A program made the position numbers and the translations under genes. This document shows positions 28,682 through 36,683 of a DNA stretch of 36,822 nucleotides, one piece after another. Source of the stretch: a virus. Position 1 is the stretch's first letter. Each line of letters begins with the position of its first letter. Under the pieces are notes generated by a model, which saw only the letters and a list, made by a program, of their open reading frames with translations, ran no database searches and was not told the DNA's origin. The stretch covers positions 1 through 36,822 of IMG/VR virus record IMGVR_UViG_3300044825_000901. One strand, given 5' to 3'.

Positions 28682-30297
28682 CACATCACTCCACCAATTT
28701 CAGTCATCACATGCGCGGACGTGAACACCGTCTGCGGCAGGCCGCGCACCTTCATGCACAGAGAGCCGTAGTAGCCTAGGCCCGTGGTGCCGGCCCAGCC
28801 CTGGTAGGTGTTCTGCCCGGCCCAGGTCGCCACGTTCCACACAGCCGTGTCCCACAGTCCTGTGTCGTCTCCGGTGTAGAACGGAGAACCGCCGATCGGC
28901 GTGAGCTGGAACTGCGTGTTCATCTGCACCTTGATCGAAGGCGCCGACAGCGCGATGAAGATGGGCCGCACCATGCCGAACTTCTTGTTCTGCGCAGGCG
29001 TGCCGAAGTGCGTGAACGCGCTCTGCATCTCGCCCTCGACGTAGTTGCCGCCGGCGCCAACCGAATCGACCGCGTCGCGATCGCCGTACAGGCCCTTGCA
29101 GGTCAGACCGTCCTCGGTGCCGAAGTACAGCTCGCCGTCGATGACGGTCGCGCAGCGCATCGGCATGCCCTCGAAGTCGCACCAGGCGCCGGTGGTGACG
29201 TTCATCGCAAATTGGCGATACGTGCCACCGTCATTGGGCAGCTTGATCACCAGCACCTCGGACGACGGCACCACGAACACGTTGAAGAACTTCTCGTTGC
29301 GCAGCTTGCGCACGAGCGGTGCAAACACCGACTGAATCTTCGACGCGGGGCCGCCGGCTTGGATGTCCTGCGAATACTGGCCAGTGATCAGGCGCGACAT
29401 CGGCACCAGGCCGAGCTCGCTGACGATCATCACGTCACCGCCGAACGGCGTGAAGTACGTTCCGTGCCGCGGAACAGGGCCAACGAACCACACGCCCTTG
29501 AGGTTGAACGTCGACGCATTGGTCGGGTCGGTGCCCTCCCAGACGCCGATGTCGCCCTCGGTGCCCACGGCCACCAGGAAGTCGTCGACACTGAAGCCGG
29601 CGTCGATCGTCCAGTTGAACAGCGCCGAGATGTAGCCGCCATTGCGCAGAAGCGAGCCCATAGGGAATGCGTCTGCGTGCCCTTGAATTTCGTTGACAGC
29701 CCGCATGTAGTACACGCGCGAGTCGCCCTCGACCGTGAACCAGATGCGCCGCTTCCACACGGCAACCGTGCGCACGTTGGTCGACAAGCCAACAGTCAAT
29801 GCAGTGCGATCGACCCAGCCGCCAGTGGCGTCGTAGGTCCAGTACCCGGCGCCAGGCGAGACGGCCAGCAGGAACGTGCCGGCGGCCGTGGAAAACTGCG
29901 TCGTCCACCACTCGTCGTTGGTGCTGCCGGTGCCGGATGGGGTCATGTCGACCGGAGCGCCGCCGGCGGTGACGTCGTAAATTTTCCCGTTGGTGGCCAT
30001 GAACACGCGGTTGTCATCCGGGTCCGGGGCCGTGTAGCTGAAGATCGACTCCACCGACTGCGCAACGTCGGCGACCTCCACGGCGTCGGCATAGGCCTGC
30101 CAGCCCTTGCGCAACTCCACCCCCTGCTGGCGCGGGATGAAGTTGGTCAGCACTAGCGCGTCGCTGGGCTGCATTGCGCTGATCGGGTCGCGGTAGTTCA
30201 GCCCGCCAGTAGGCGCGGGGATGACGGCAACCTGCGCTGTTTGCGCGGCGGCCGCCCTTCGCGGCGTCTTGAAGGGTTTGACCGGGATCAGCGGCAT
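28681..30297 (-). CDS. Tail nozzle / beta-propeller-like tail protein (P22 gp10-like)
   Basis: 538 aa. The start segment APTGGLNYRDPISAMQPSDALVLTNFIPRQQGVELRKGW is typical of podovirus tail proteins that follow the connector. The rest is beta-rich with repeated strand motifs such as VAVWKRRIWFTVEG, VGTEGDIGVWEG, VVPSSEVLVIKLPNDGG and VIDGELYFGTEDG, consistent with a propeller forming the tail tube end. It follows the connector gene after an inserted HNH gene and probably forms the tail nozzle to which fibres attach. Its start lies three bases after the HNH stop. Confidence 0.8.
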   Translation of the reverse strand: MPLIPVKPFKTPRRAAAAQTAQVAVIPAPTGGLNYRDPISAMQPSDALVLTNFIPRQQGVELRKGWQAYADAVEVADVAQSVESIFSYTAPDPDDNRVFMATNGKIYDVTAGGAPVDMTPSGTGSTNDEWWTTQFSTAAGTFLLAVSPGAGYWTYDATGGWVDRTALTVGLSTNVRTVAVWKRRIWFTVEGDSRVYYMRAVNEIQGHADAFPMGSLLRNGGYISALFNWTIDAGFSVDDFLVAVGTEGDIGVWEGTDPTNASTFNLKGVWFVGPVPRHGTYFTPFGGDVMIVSELGLVPMSRLITGQYSQDIQAGGPASKIQSVFAPLVRKLRNEKFFNVFVVPSSEVLVIKLPNDGGTYRQFAMNVTTGAWCDFEGMPMRCATVIDGELYFGTEDGLTCKGLYGDRDAVDSVGAGGNYVEGEMQSAFTHFGTPAQNKKFGMVRPIFIALSAPSIKVQMNTQFQLTPIGGSPFYTGDDTGLWDTAVWNVATWAGQNTYQGWAGTTGLGYYGSLCMKVRGLPQTVFTSAHVMTEIGGVM

Positions 30298-30300
30298 GGT

Positions 30301-30762
30301 TTACGCCCAAGCACGGCCTGATGCGATCAGGCCGATATGCGACGCCGAAACGCCGAACTCTCGACCCAAAGAAGATTGGGTCGCTCCTTCGCGCAGCAGC
30401 TTTTTGATGCAAGCCACTTCAATTTCCGTCAGCTTGGCTGAGGGGTTCTTGCTTCCCTTGTTGTTGTACCGACCCTTGCGCGCGCGATCGGCCATGTTGT
30501 CGCCATGAGTACCGAGAAAAAGGTGATCGATGTTGACGCACGCGGGCGTGTCGCACTTGTGGCAGACGCACATACCAGCAGGAATCTGACCGTTGTGCTT
30601 GACCCACACTTCCCTGTGGACGCGAACGTATCGACCGTCGCGCCCAATCCGGCCATAGCCACAATCGTCTTTTGTTCCGGTAAAGATGTGGCAACCGTTG
30701 TCGCCGACAACGGTGTGCGCAGAGACTCGATCCCAGAAGGGGGCGCGTTTAGAAACTTTCAT
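30301..30762 (-). CDS. Free-standing HNH homing endonuclease with HTH tail (153 aa)
   Basis: The catalytic core is intact: CHIFTGTKDDCGYGRI, then VHREVW (H49, R50), CHKCDTPACVNIDHL (H68, C70, C75, N77, H80) and GTHGDNMADR. A C-terminal HTH follows (KLTEIEVACIKKLLREG, SSLGREFGVSASHIGLIASGRAW). It lies between the connector and the tail-nozzle gene, overlapping the former by ATGA, so it interrupts the structural operon without breaking a gene. Free-standing HNH enzymes of this type spread by cutting related phage genomes lacking them; the target is probably a neighbouring gene. Confidence 0.88.
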   Translation of the reverse strand: MKVSKRAPFWDRVSAHTVVGDNGCHIFTGTKDDCGYGRIGRDGRYVRVHREVWVKHNGQIPAGMCVCHKCDTPACVNIDHLFLGTHGDNMADRARKGRYNNKGSKNPSAKLTEIEVACIKKLLREGATQSSLGREFGVSASHIGLIASGRAWA

Positions 30763-31508
30763 CCGCCGAGTCCGGTGTCTGGTGTGTTGATCAGAGGCTG
30801 GATGTACGGGAAGCGGAAGTCGCGCGCCATGGTCAGCACCGGCGCGCCCTTTTCGGAATTCTTGCGGTTCTCGAATGCGATGTTGAAGTCGCGCATCGCG
30901 GCGCTGCTGTCCAGGCCCTTCATCTCGAGCCACTTCACGCGTGTGTACAAGGTGATCACCGTGGCGTCGAGCAGCGACACGTCGCCGTTCTGCGTCATCC
31001 GGTTCTTGTACAGCGTAGCGTCGTCCTGATCACGCACCCAGCCGGCCGAGACGTAAAACACGTTCATCGTCTGCGGCGAGTTGGGCGGCGCCAGCACGTA
31101 GATCTTGTTGTCGCGGACCTGCCAGTAGAACGACAGCGTCGGCAGCGTCGTGCGGATCAGCAGCTGCTGCCACATCTGCGCCGACACCGGGCCCAGCGAG
31201 GGGAACTGCGTCGTCGCGTTCCAGTTGGTCTGGTCAATCCAGCGGTACAGGTCCTCCGGCAGCGGGAAGCCCTTTTCCTTCTGGCCGTTGCTGTCCGACT
31301 GGATGGGGATCTGGTAGTTCTTCACCAGTTCCTGCCACTCGAACATCGACAGCAGCTCATTGCCGGCCATGTTGGCCGCCTGAACCATCTGCTGGACCGC
31401 GGGGTCCTCCGAGCCGGCAGGATCTGCAGGGACGGGGTAGGCCACCATCGCGGCCACGTTTTGCACGATGGCCGAAAGGGTCGATTCGTTGACGATCTGG
31501 AAGGCCAT
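30759..31508 (-). CDS. Head-tail connector / adaptor protein (249 aa)
   Basis: GGAGG six bases before ATG 31506-31508. The protein has FPLPEDLYRWIDQTNWNA and FPSLGPVSAQMWQQLL, a motif set of podovirus adaptor proteins that lie between capsid and tail-tube genes, then FYWQVRDNKIYVLAPPNSPQ and VFYVSAGWV. C-terminal helices (LDATVITLYTRVKWLEMKGLD, MRDFNIAFENRKN) suit ring formation under the portal. The family call is by these motifs and gene order. Confidence 0.75.
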   Translation of the reverse strand: MAFQIVNESTLSAIVQNVAAMVAYPVPADPAGSEDPAVQQMVQAANMAGNELLSMFEWQELVKNYQIPIQSDSNGQKEKGFPLPEDLYRWIDQTNWNATTQFPSLGPVSAQMWQQLLIRTTLPTLSFYWQVRDNKIYVLAPPNSPQTMNVFYVSAGWVRDQDDATLYKNRMTQNGDVSLLDATVITLYTRVKWLEMKGLDSSAAMRDFNIAFENRKNSEKGAPVLTMARDFRFPYIQPLINTPDTGLGG

Positions 31509-31522
31509 CCCCGTCCTCCGGT

Positions 31523-32131
31523 TTACTCAGCGTCGGCCGTGGCTGCGACCTGTCGCTTGGGCTTGATCTGCGCCTTGAGCGCCTCGAGCTGGGCCTGCAT
31601 GTCCTCGATCATCTGATCGCGCTTCTGCAGCTCCTCGTTCATGCGCTCGATCGGGGCGTTGTTGGCCGCGACCTCCATGAACGCCTTGGCGCGATTCTTG
31701 TCCTGCTGGAAGGACATGAACTTCTGCCCGAGGTTGTCGGGCGCGTCGGCGAGCTGCTCGATGGTGACGATCTTGAAGAACTTGTATTCCTCAGCCTTCG
31801 CCGGCGTCATGCCAGGCAGCGCCGTCAACGGCGTGCCGACAACAGCCTCAGCCTGGCCCGCCTTCCACTTGTTGTACCGATCGGAAAAGCGCTGGATGTC
31901 CAGCGCGGTGACCGGCTTGTCGATGACGCTGCTCTTGTCACCAGGCGTGTGGATGCGGATGTAGTCAACCTCCTCGTAGATCGCGCGCCCTGCTTCCTTG
32001 CTCTTGGCGTGGTGCATCACGGGCTTGCGATAGAACTCGACGTACAGCTTCGAGTCCAGCGCGTAGCGGGACTCGTTGGGCTGCGGAAGTGGGATGTCGT
32101 CAAAAACAGTGGGGGTCGTGGGTTGCATCAT
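31523..32131 (-). CDS. Capsid-associated protein with C-terminal coiled coil (202 aa)
   Basis: Located two genes after the capsid gene. LYVEFYRKPVMHHAKSKEAGR, VDYIRIHTPGDKSSVIDKP and the helix-hairpin-helix-like LTALPGMTPAKAEEYKFFKI are visible. The end is a coiled coil (ERMNEELQKRDQMIEDMQAQ) and a basic tail. Proteins of this kind are seen next to podovirus capsid genes and are left unnamed; a head decoration or completion role is possible. Two adjacent ATGs (32131, 32128) are available. Confidence 0.65.
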   Translation of the reverse strand: MMQPTTPTVFDDIPLPQPNESRYALDSKLYVEFYRKPVMHHAKSKEAGRAIYEEVDYIRIHTPGDKSSVIDKPVTALDIQRFSDRYNKWKAGQAEAVVGTPLTALPGMTPAKAEEYKFFKIVTIEQLADAPDNLGQKFMSFQQDKNRAKAFMEVAANNAPIERMNEELQKRDQMIEDMQAQLEALKAQIKPKRQVAATADAE

Positions 32132-32157
32132 TTTTTCTTTCTAGTGGTGGTTGGTGA

Positions 32158-32358
32158 TCAGACGCCCGGGCCGTCGCCGGTGTCGATCTTGAGGTCGGTC
32201 GTCGTTGCAGACGCGCCGATGCGCCAGCCGCTGATAGACGCCTCGTCAGCGCCAGTCAGGCCGATGCCTTCACAGACAGCGCCCGTGTCCTGAGACGCGG
32301 CCGTGTCGACGATTGCGGGAGCGGCAGCGGAAACCGCTGCGCCGAAAGTTGCTGCCAT
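32158..32358 (-). CDS. Small acidic protein downstream of the capsid gene (66 aa)
   Basis: GGAG six bases before ATG 32356-32358. MAATFGAAVSAAAPAIVDTAAS, then GAVCEGIGLTGADEASISGW, ending in an acidic Gly/Asp-rich tail. Low complexity but with a proper ribosome site. It follows the attenuator-like structure after the capsid gene, so its level would respond to that element. No family recognised. Confidence 0.55.
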   Translation of the reverse strand: MAATFGAAVSAAAPAIVDTAASQDTGAVCEGIGLTGADEASISGWRIGASATTTDLKIDTGDGPGV

Positions 32359-32376
32359 GGTGATCTCCTAAGTGGC

Positions 32377-32428
32377 AAAAAACCCAAGGGGTGTGGGTCA
32401 CCCCAGCCCCTTGGGAAGGGTGACCCAC
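32377..32428 (-). terminator. Terminator with competing antiterminator stem after the capsid gene
   Basis: Two perfect inverted repeats interleave. CCCAAGGGG (32383-32391) pairs with CCCCTTGGG (32407-32415), and on the minus strand this stem is followed directly by six Us (32377-32382), an intrinsic terminator. GTGGGTCACCC (32393-32403) pairs with GGGTGACCCAC (32418-32428), an 11-bp stem using the terminator's loop. With joining loops of only 1-3 bases the two stems should exclude each other. In transcription order the 11-bp stem forms first. The capsid stop codon ends 14 bases upstream, close enough for a terminating ribosome to affect the first strand. Confidence 0.75.
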
Positions 32429-32442
32429 GACAGGCCCACCAA

Positions 32443-33417
32443 TTAGTTCTGCATGCGGCCCTGGAACTGGGCGCCGGAGGTGGTCAGGTTGCCGGCCCAG
32501 GCGAGGATTTGCACCTCGGCGTCCTGGTTGATGGCGTACCGACGATTCGGCGACAGCGGGACCATGTTGCGGTCCTTGTGGGGGCGCCACTTGATGAACT
32601 TGGTGTTCAGGAAGAACGCCGTGTTCGCCGGGCAGAAGCCACCGATACCGCCGTCCAGCACCACGTCAGCGTCCATGAACTTGATGGACGGGAAGCCGAG
32701 GTTGCCGGTTTCCGGCGACGTGAAACGCTGCTGAGCCTGCAGGCTGGCCATGTACAGAGCCCAGTAGTTCGTGTCCATGACGATCAGATCGACACGGTCA
32801 GAACCACGGGTGGTCTGGGCCCACAGGTTGTTCATGCCTGCCTGGATGTTGGCCGCCGTGGCGTTGCCGCCGGTGGCGGTGCTGAAGTCGTACAACTTCG
32901 AGCGCCAGAAGGTCCAGGTGGCACGATCGATACCGCCGTAGGTGCCGGTGGTGGGATCGCTGGGAACAGCTGCGTCGAGGCCGGTCACTTCCTTGCCACC
33001 AGAGCCGGTGCCGTTGGAGTAGATCGACTGCGACAGCTCGTTCATCATCGTGCTCTCGGCCACGTTCAGGCGGCCTTCCAGCAGGTCAATGAACTGTTCC
33101 TTGCCGCTGTTCTGCAGCATCTCGAGGCCAGACATCACCACAGGAACGGCGTACTGCTTGATCTGGAACTCAGCAGCGCTGATCACGTCCTGAGCGGCCA
33201 CGGGCAGCAGGTCGTAACCCGAGTAGAAGCCGCCGTTCGCGTTCTCAGCGAAAGACAGTTCTTCAAAGATCACGTTACCGCCAGAGATCGTCTTGACGTT
33301 GCCGCGCTGGTTCAGCTTGGCCAGGATGGCGTTGTTCTTGGTGACGTTGTCCGCGATCTGACGCGAACGGTTTTGAATCGTCGTTGCGACGATGTCTGAG
33401 ACATTTGGGAATGCCAT
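32443..33417 (-). CDS. Major capsid protein (324 aa)
   Basis: MAFPNVSDIVATTIQNRS, then ENANGGFYSGYDLLPVAAQD, AAEFQIKQYAVPVVMSGLEM and FIDLLEGRLNVAESTMMNEL are the hallmarks of a capsid family widespread in proteobacterial podoviruses, expected to have the HK97 fold. The C-terminal half has RVDLIVMDTNYWALYMASLQ, IKFMDADVVLDGGIGG and ending strands VQILAWAGNLTTS. GAGGAG precedes ATG 33415-33417. It follows the scaffold gene after a 187-bp hairpin-rich leader and is followed by a candidate attenuator, both suited to setting high capsid output. Confidence 0.92.
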   Translation of the reverse strand: MAFPNVSDIVATTIQNRSRQIADNVTKNNAILAKLNQRGNVKTISGGNVIFEELSFAENANGGFYSGYDLLPVAAQDVISAAEFQIKQYAVPVVMSGLEMLQNSGKEQFIDLLEGRLNVAESTMMNELSQSIYSNGTGSGGKEVTGLDAAVPSDPTTGTYGGIDRATWTFWRSKLYDFSTATGGNATAANIQAGMNNLWAQTTRGSDRVDLIVMDTNYWALYMASLQAQQRFTSPETGNLGFPSIKFMDADVVLDGGIGGFCPANTAFFLNTKFIKWRPHKDRNMVPLSPNRRYAINQDAEVQILAWAGNLTTSGAQFQGRMQN

Positions 33418-33604
33418 GATTAACTCCTCATCTGAGTTGGGTTGTTACGGGCTTTCGCCCACCATTTCAGATGCGCCGACGCGAACCGATCTCAGTCCGT
33501 CTATGTCGTGGGTGGGACGCTTGGCGTCTCCCAGGAGCTGCGGTGGCTGGGGTGCTTGGGCACACCAAGGGAAGGTTGCCCCTCCCTGTGGTGTGAATTA
33601 TCCA
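33418..33604 (-). other. Hairpin-rich leader between scaffold and capsid genes
   Basis: No gene is visible. On the minus-strand RNA there is a GNRA-type hairpin GGGC-GAAA-GCCC (33449-33460), a stem GACGC/GCGTC around CAA, and an imperfect GGGAGG/CCTTCCC stem. GATAAT just after the scaffold stop resembles a -10 box but has no good -35. GAGGAG near 33423 is the capsid ribosome site. Likely a 5' regulatory leader that stabilises or separately drives capsid mRNA. Confidence 0.45.
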
Positions 33605-34732
33605 TCACCGTGCGCTTTGCATAATGGCCGCCTCGATGGCCGACCGAACGTCAGTGCTGGGTTGCTGCAGGGCGCCCACCGGCGCCGAGCCGGAAACGCT
33701 CACCGCGGCCGACCTGGCCCGCTGCGCAGCCTGGGTCTGCGTCTGGGCGCTCTTGGCCTGCTTGCGCGCCCTGAGCACGCTCAGCACGCGGTCGTTCATC
33801 AGGCAGGCCTTCTTGTAGGCGTCGGACAGGCTGATGTTCTGACCGCGGCGGGCGGCCGTCTCCATGATGTCGGCCATGTCCTCGCGGACGTCGTTGCCGA
33901 ACTCGGCGCGGTCCAGGAACTGCTCGACCTCCGACTGAGCCGCCTGGGCGACACGCTCCTGCTGCATCTGCTGCGCCTGCTGGAACTGCGTCAGCATCTG
34001 CTGCACCGGCGCCAGGCGCTGGTTGAGCACCTGCTCCATCGCGGCCTGCTGCGGGTCAACCACCGGCGACTGCCCAGCCAGCGCGGCGTCCAGGGCCTGG
34101 ATGAAGCCGTTGCCGAAACGGCCGATGCCGAACTGGTTGACGATGCCGGCCACCATCGACGCCAGCTCAGGCGCGGTGCCCGTGCGCAGCTTGGCCGCCG
34201 TGGCCATCAGGTTGTCGATCGCCTGGATCGGGTTGGAGCCCTCGGCGCGGATGAACGCCTCGTAAGGCGCCACCGTGCGCATCACCGCGTCGTAGGCCTT
34301 GCGGGCCTCGGCCGACTCCTGCAGGGTGCGCTGCACCTCGACCTCGCGGCGCTGGATCTCCGAACGCACCGGCTCGGGCAGCTGGCCCCAGTGCTCCCTT
34401 ACATCAGGACGCCAGGACGCCGGTGCACGCTCCCCAGCATTCGGCCGGGGTCCTGACTTTGGGCCGGGCTGGATGCCCTCCTCCTTCGCCTTGAAACGGC
34501 CACTTTCGTCTCGCTCGCGTTGAGCAAGGTCTTGAGCATCAGCGGGCTTTTCGCCCTCTGCGATCGCGTCAAGGTTCTGCGCAGGTTCTGCAGATTCGGC
34601 AACAGGTTCTGCAGCCGGTGCTGCCTCAGCTGGTGCTGCAGGCTCAGGTGCCGGCGCCGCCGCTTGCGCAGGCGCCTCGGTTTCTTCAATCGCTGCTTCG
34701 ATCTCGTCGCGGAGTGTCGTGGGTCCGTTCAT
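33605..34732 (-). CDS. Head scaffolding protein (375 aa)
   Basis: Directly upstream of the capsid gene. The N-terminal ~90 residues are an Ala/Pro/Glu-rich flexible region, then ERDESGRFKAKEEG and WRPDVREHWGQLPEPVRSEIQRREVEVQ, a widespread start of scaffold cores. The rest is helical with Gln-rich coiled coil (QRLAPVQQMLTQFQQAQQM) and a basic Ala/Ser/Gln tail that would touch the capsid shell. It would direct prohead assembly and then leave. No protease domain is seen. Confidence 0.8.
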   Translation of the reverse strand: MNGPTTLRDEIEAAIEETEAPAQAAAPAPEPAAPAEAAPAAEPVAESAEPAQNLDAIAEGEKPADAQDLAQRERDESGRFKAKEEGIQPGPKSGPRPNAGERAPASWRPDVREHWGQLPEPVRSEIQRREVEVQRTLQESAEARKAYDAVMRTVAPYEAFIRAEGSNPIQAIDNLMATAAKLRTGTAPELASMVAGIVNQFGIGRFGNGFIQALDAALAGQSPVVDPQQAAMEQVLNQRLAPVQQMLTQFQQAQQMQQERVAQAAQSEVEQFLDRAEFGNDVREDMADIMETAARRGQNISLSDAYKKACLMNDRVLSVLRARKQAKSAQTQTQAAQRARSAAVSVSGSAPVGALQQPSTDVRSAIEAAIMQSAR

Positions 34733-34735
34733 GGG

Positions 34736-35062
34736 TTATCGCCTGTTTTGGAGTTGCTGAATTGCGCGCTCTACGTCGCGTCGTGAGAACGTGCCACCGT
34801 TTTGCCGGTAGTGGTCACGCTGTTGCTGGGACTTGGCCCAGGATTCCTTGAAGTCGTCGGCCGTGGCCAGGCCATTGGCCTTCATGTAGTCGCGGTGCTT
34901 GGTCCGCGAGCTGATGTCGGTGCCGTCAGTGGCGCGCAGGCCGTCATAGCTGCGATCGCCCCACAGCGCGCCGGAGTCGGTGCGCAGCTCGGGCTGGTAG
35001 TCGGGCGTGACCTCGATCAATTCGCCCGTGATGCGGTCCTGAATCCAACGACGTCTAGTCAT
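34736..35062 (-). CDS. Conserved small phage protein before the scaffold gene (108 aa)
   Basis: MTRRRWIQDRITGELIEVTPDYQPE, LWGDRSYDGLRATDGTDISSRTKHRDYMKANG and a C-terminal helical stretch SRRDVERAIQQLQNRR form a conserved pattern found between portal and scaffold genes of Burkholderiales-type podoviruses. The function is unknown. Start at ATG 35060-35062 lacks a clear ribosome site and lies next to the divergent plus-strand promoter at 35067. Confidence 0.7.
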   Translation of the reverse strand: MTRRRWIQDRITGELIEVTPDYQPELRTDSGALWGDRSYDGLRATDGTDISSRTKHRDYMKANGLATADDFKESWAKSQQQRDHYRQNGGTFSRRDVERAIQQLQNRR

Positions 35063-35066
35063 GTTG

Positions 35067-35075
35067 TGGTATTCT
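35067..35075 (+). promoter_or_regulatory. Extended -10 promoter for the plus-strand 67-aa gene
   Basis: TGGTATTCT fits TG-N-TATAAT at TG and four of six -10 bases. No -35 is visible at 17 bases, which extended -10 promoters can do without. The predicted start near 35082 leaves only ~9 bases before the AAGGAG ribosome site. Confidence 0.4.
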
Positions 35076-35102
35076 CAACGATGTGAAGAAAAGGAGATGG
35101 CC

Positions 35103-35306
35103 ATGGATGACGTCATCATCGTCGTAGGCACGCGCGTCGTGCGGGCGCCAAGGAAAACTTGGTCTGCCCTGCTCGAGGCTGCGTCGCTGATGATTGACAC
35201 GGGGGACATGTACCCGCACCTAGAGCGCAAGCTCGGCACCGAGCTGCTCGATGCCGCCAAACAGCTCAAGATTGACTTGGACGATCAAAACTCGTCCTCC
35301 TCTTGA
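35103..35306 (+). CDS. Plus-strand moron candidate (67 aa) inside the minus-strand head operon
   Basis: AAGGAG (35091-35096) lies six bases before ATG 35103; ATG 35097 is a weaker in-frame alternative. The protein starts MDDVIIVVGTRVVRAPRKTW, has a helix SALLEAASLMIDTG and ends with an acidic and Ser-rich tail (LDDQNSSSS). It is small and acidic overall, without membrane segment or known motif. It is the only plus-strand gene in the late half of the genome and it overlaps the 3' end of the 463-aa gene by 22 bases. Own promoter, opposite strand and small size are the marks of a moron expressed in the prophage. Confidence 0.6.
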   Translation: MDDVIIVVGTRVVRAPRKTWSALLEAASLMIDTGDMYPHLERKLGTELLDAAKQLKIDLDDQNSSSS

Positions 35307-36676
35307 TTGCGCAGCGCGGCCGCCAGAGCGGCGGTGCCGATGCCGGCAGCGCCCAGGCTATACAGCGGATGCGTGCCACGCACCAGGCTGTCGCGGACCA
35401 CGTCCTGCGGCTTTTTGCCCGTCACGCGCGCAGTGCGCTCGACCGCCTCGTTGACGTGCTGAATCATCGGCTTGCCGGGCACGCCCTTGAGGCCCTTCCA
35501 AGCCACATCCTGGAAGTTGGCCGGCTGCACTCCCTCTGCCTTGGCCAGGTCGTGCACCACCTTCTCGAACACACCGTAGGAATCACCCGGCGGCACTAGC
35601 AGTCCGGGCTTGAAACCGCCGCTCATCTGCTCGTCGATCGTCGCGCGATCGCGGTGCCCCATGAAGTTGGCTGAGAAGTCAAAGCGCTTTGGGGTTTTGG
35701 CTGCCTGCAGGCCAGCGCCTTGGTTGATGACCTTGTCGTACATGGCCATGTTTCCAGACGCAAAGCGGCCGCCGATCGGGTACGGGAACTCATACGCAGC
35801 GCTCGGCTGCGGCACGCCCTTCTGGCGCAGGAAGTTGCCGTAGGCTGACATCAGCAGGTTTGCAGTCGGGTCAGCGCCGCCAGTGGTCGCGGACATCGCA
35901 TCGGCGAACCGCTCCTTGAACATCTCGCGGCCCTTCTTGTCGCCGAACTCCTTGATGAACTCGGCCTCCAGCTGGCCCATCGCGTACCAGTCCTTCGCGT
36001 TGGGGTCCTTGCTGCCCTCGCGGAAGGCTGTCGTCAGGCGCTCGCGCGCCTCCGGCGTGTCGAACTCTGCGGTGTACTTGTCGATCGTGGCCTGCTTCTT
36101 GGGCAGCGCGTCAGTGACAGTGCGGCCCTGCAGCGGATACTTGCTGGCGTCAGCGTAGAAACGGTCCTCGACCTTGAAGTACGGGTCGTAGTTGCCCTTG
36201 TCGATGTCCTTCTGCGCGGCCTTGCGCGCCTTTTCGACGGCCAGCGCCTCGGCAGAGTTTTGCTTCTGCAGGAACTCCTTGCCCGTCTTGGGGTCTTTGG
36301 CCAGCACCGGGGGCGCGGTGTCGGGATAGTTGGCCGCGATCTTGGCGCGGTCGTATCCGACATCTTCGGCCTTCTTGCGCAGCGCCTTGACCGTCTCCTC
36401 GGTGGCTTTTCCACCCTTGCGCGCCTTGTTGGCCGCACCGGCAACACCACCGACCACCGGCACCATGCCGGCCGCCGACAGCACCATGCCCAGCTTATCG
36501 CCCTCGCGGCGAGCGCGCTCGAAGTCGCGGCCGCTGGTGGCCGTGCCGACCACCGGCACAAAGCCAGCGCCGATGTCGATGGCCAGGTCGCCCAGGTCGC
36601 CGTCCTCGGGGTTGTCCAGGGAAACGAACTTGCGCGCGCGGTCGCGCAGGGCGTTGATCAGGTCCTGTGGTTGCAT
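35285..36676 (-). CDS. Large virion-operon protein with pre-toxin-like N-terminal motif (463 aa)
   Basis: GAGG lies about six bases before ATG 36674-36676, right after the portal stop. Near the N-terminus AIDIGAGFVPVVGTATSGRDF and a second hydrophobic Gly/Val stretch AAGMVPVVGGVAG resemble the G-I-P-x-V-G-D segments of pre-toxin regions in polymorphic toxins. The middle is charged and helical (KEFLQKQNSAEALAVEKARK). Toward the end, FDFSANFMGHRDRATIDEQM, YGVFEKVVHDLAKAEG and FQDVAWKGLKG recall a domain of unknown function found in some podovirus proteins (DUF7178-like; my recollection). It may be a virion-carried effector or a head protein; no active site can be named. Confidence 0.6.
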   Translation of the reverse strand: MQPQDLINALRDRARKFVSLDNPEDGDLGDLAIDIGAGFVPVVGTATSGRDFERARREGDKLGMVLSAAGMVPVVGGVAGAANKARKGGKATEETVKALRKKAEDVGYDRAKIAANYPDTAPPVLAKDPKTGKEFLQKQNSAEALAVEKARKAAQKDIDKGNYDPYFKVEDRFYADASKYPLQGRTVTDALPKKQATIDKYTAEFDTPEARERLTTAFREGSKDPNAKDWYAMGQLEAEFIKEFGDKKGREMFKERFADAMSATTGGADPTANLLMSAYGNFLRQKGVPQPSAAYEFPYPIGGRFASGNMAMYDKVINQGAGLQAAKTPKRFDFSANFMGHRDRATIDEQMSGGFKPGLLVPPGDSYGVFEKVVHDLAKAEGVQPANFQDVAWKGLKGVPGKPMIQHVNEAVERTARVTGKKPQDVVRDSLVRGTHPLYSLGAAGIGTAALAAALRNQEEDEF

Positions 36677-36683
36677 GGCGTCC

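Noticed and set aside
33605-34732. Fused capsid protease in the scaffold protein
   Set aside because: No Ser-His catalytic pattern was visible; the N-terminal region is low-complexity Ala/Pro/Glu.
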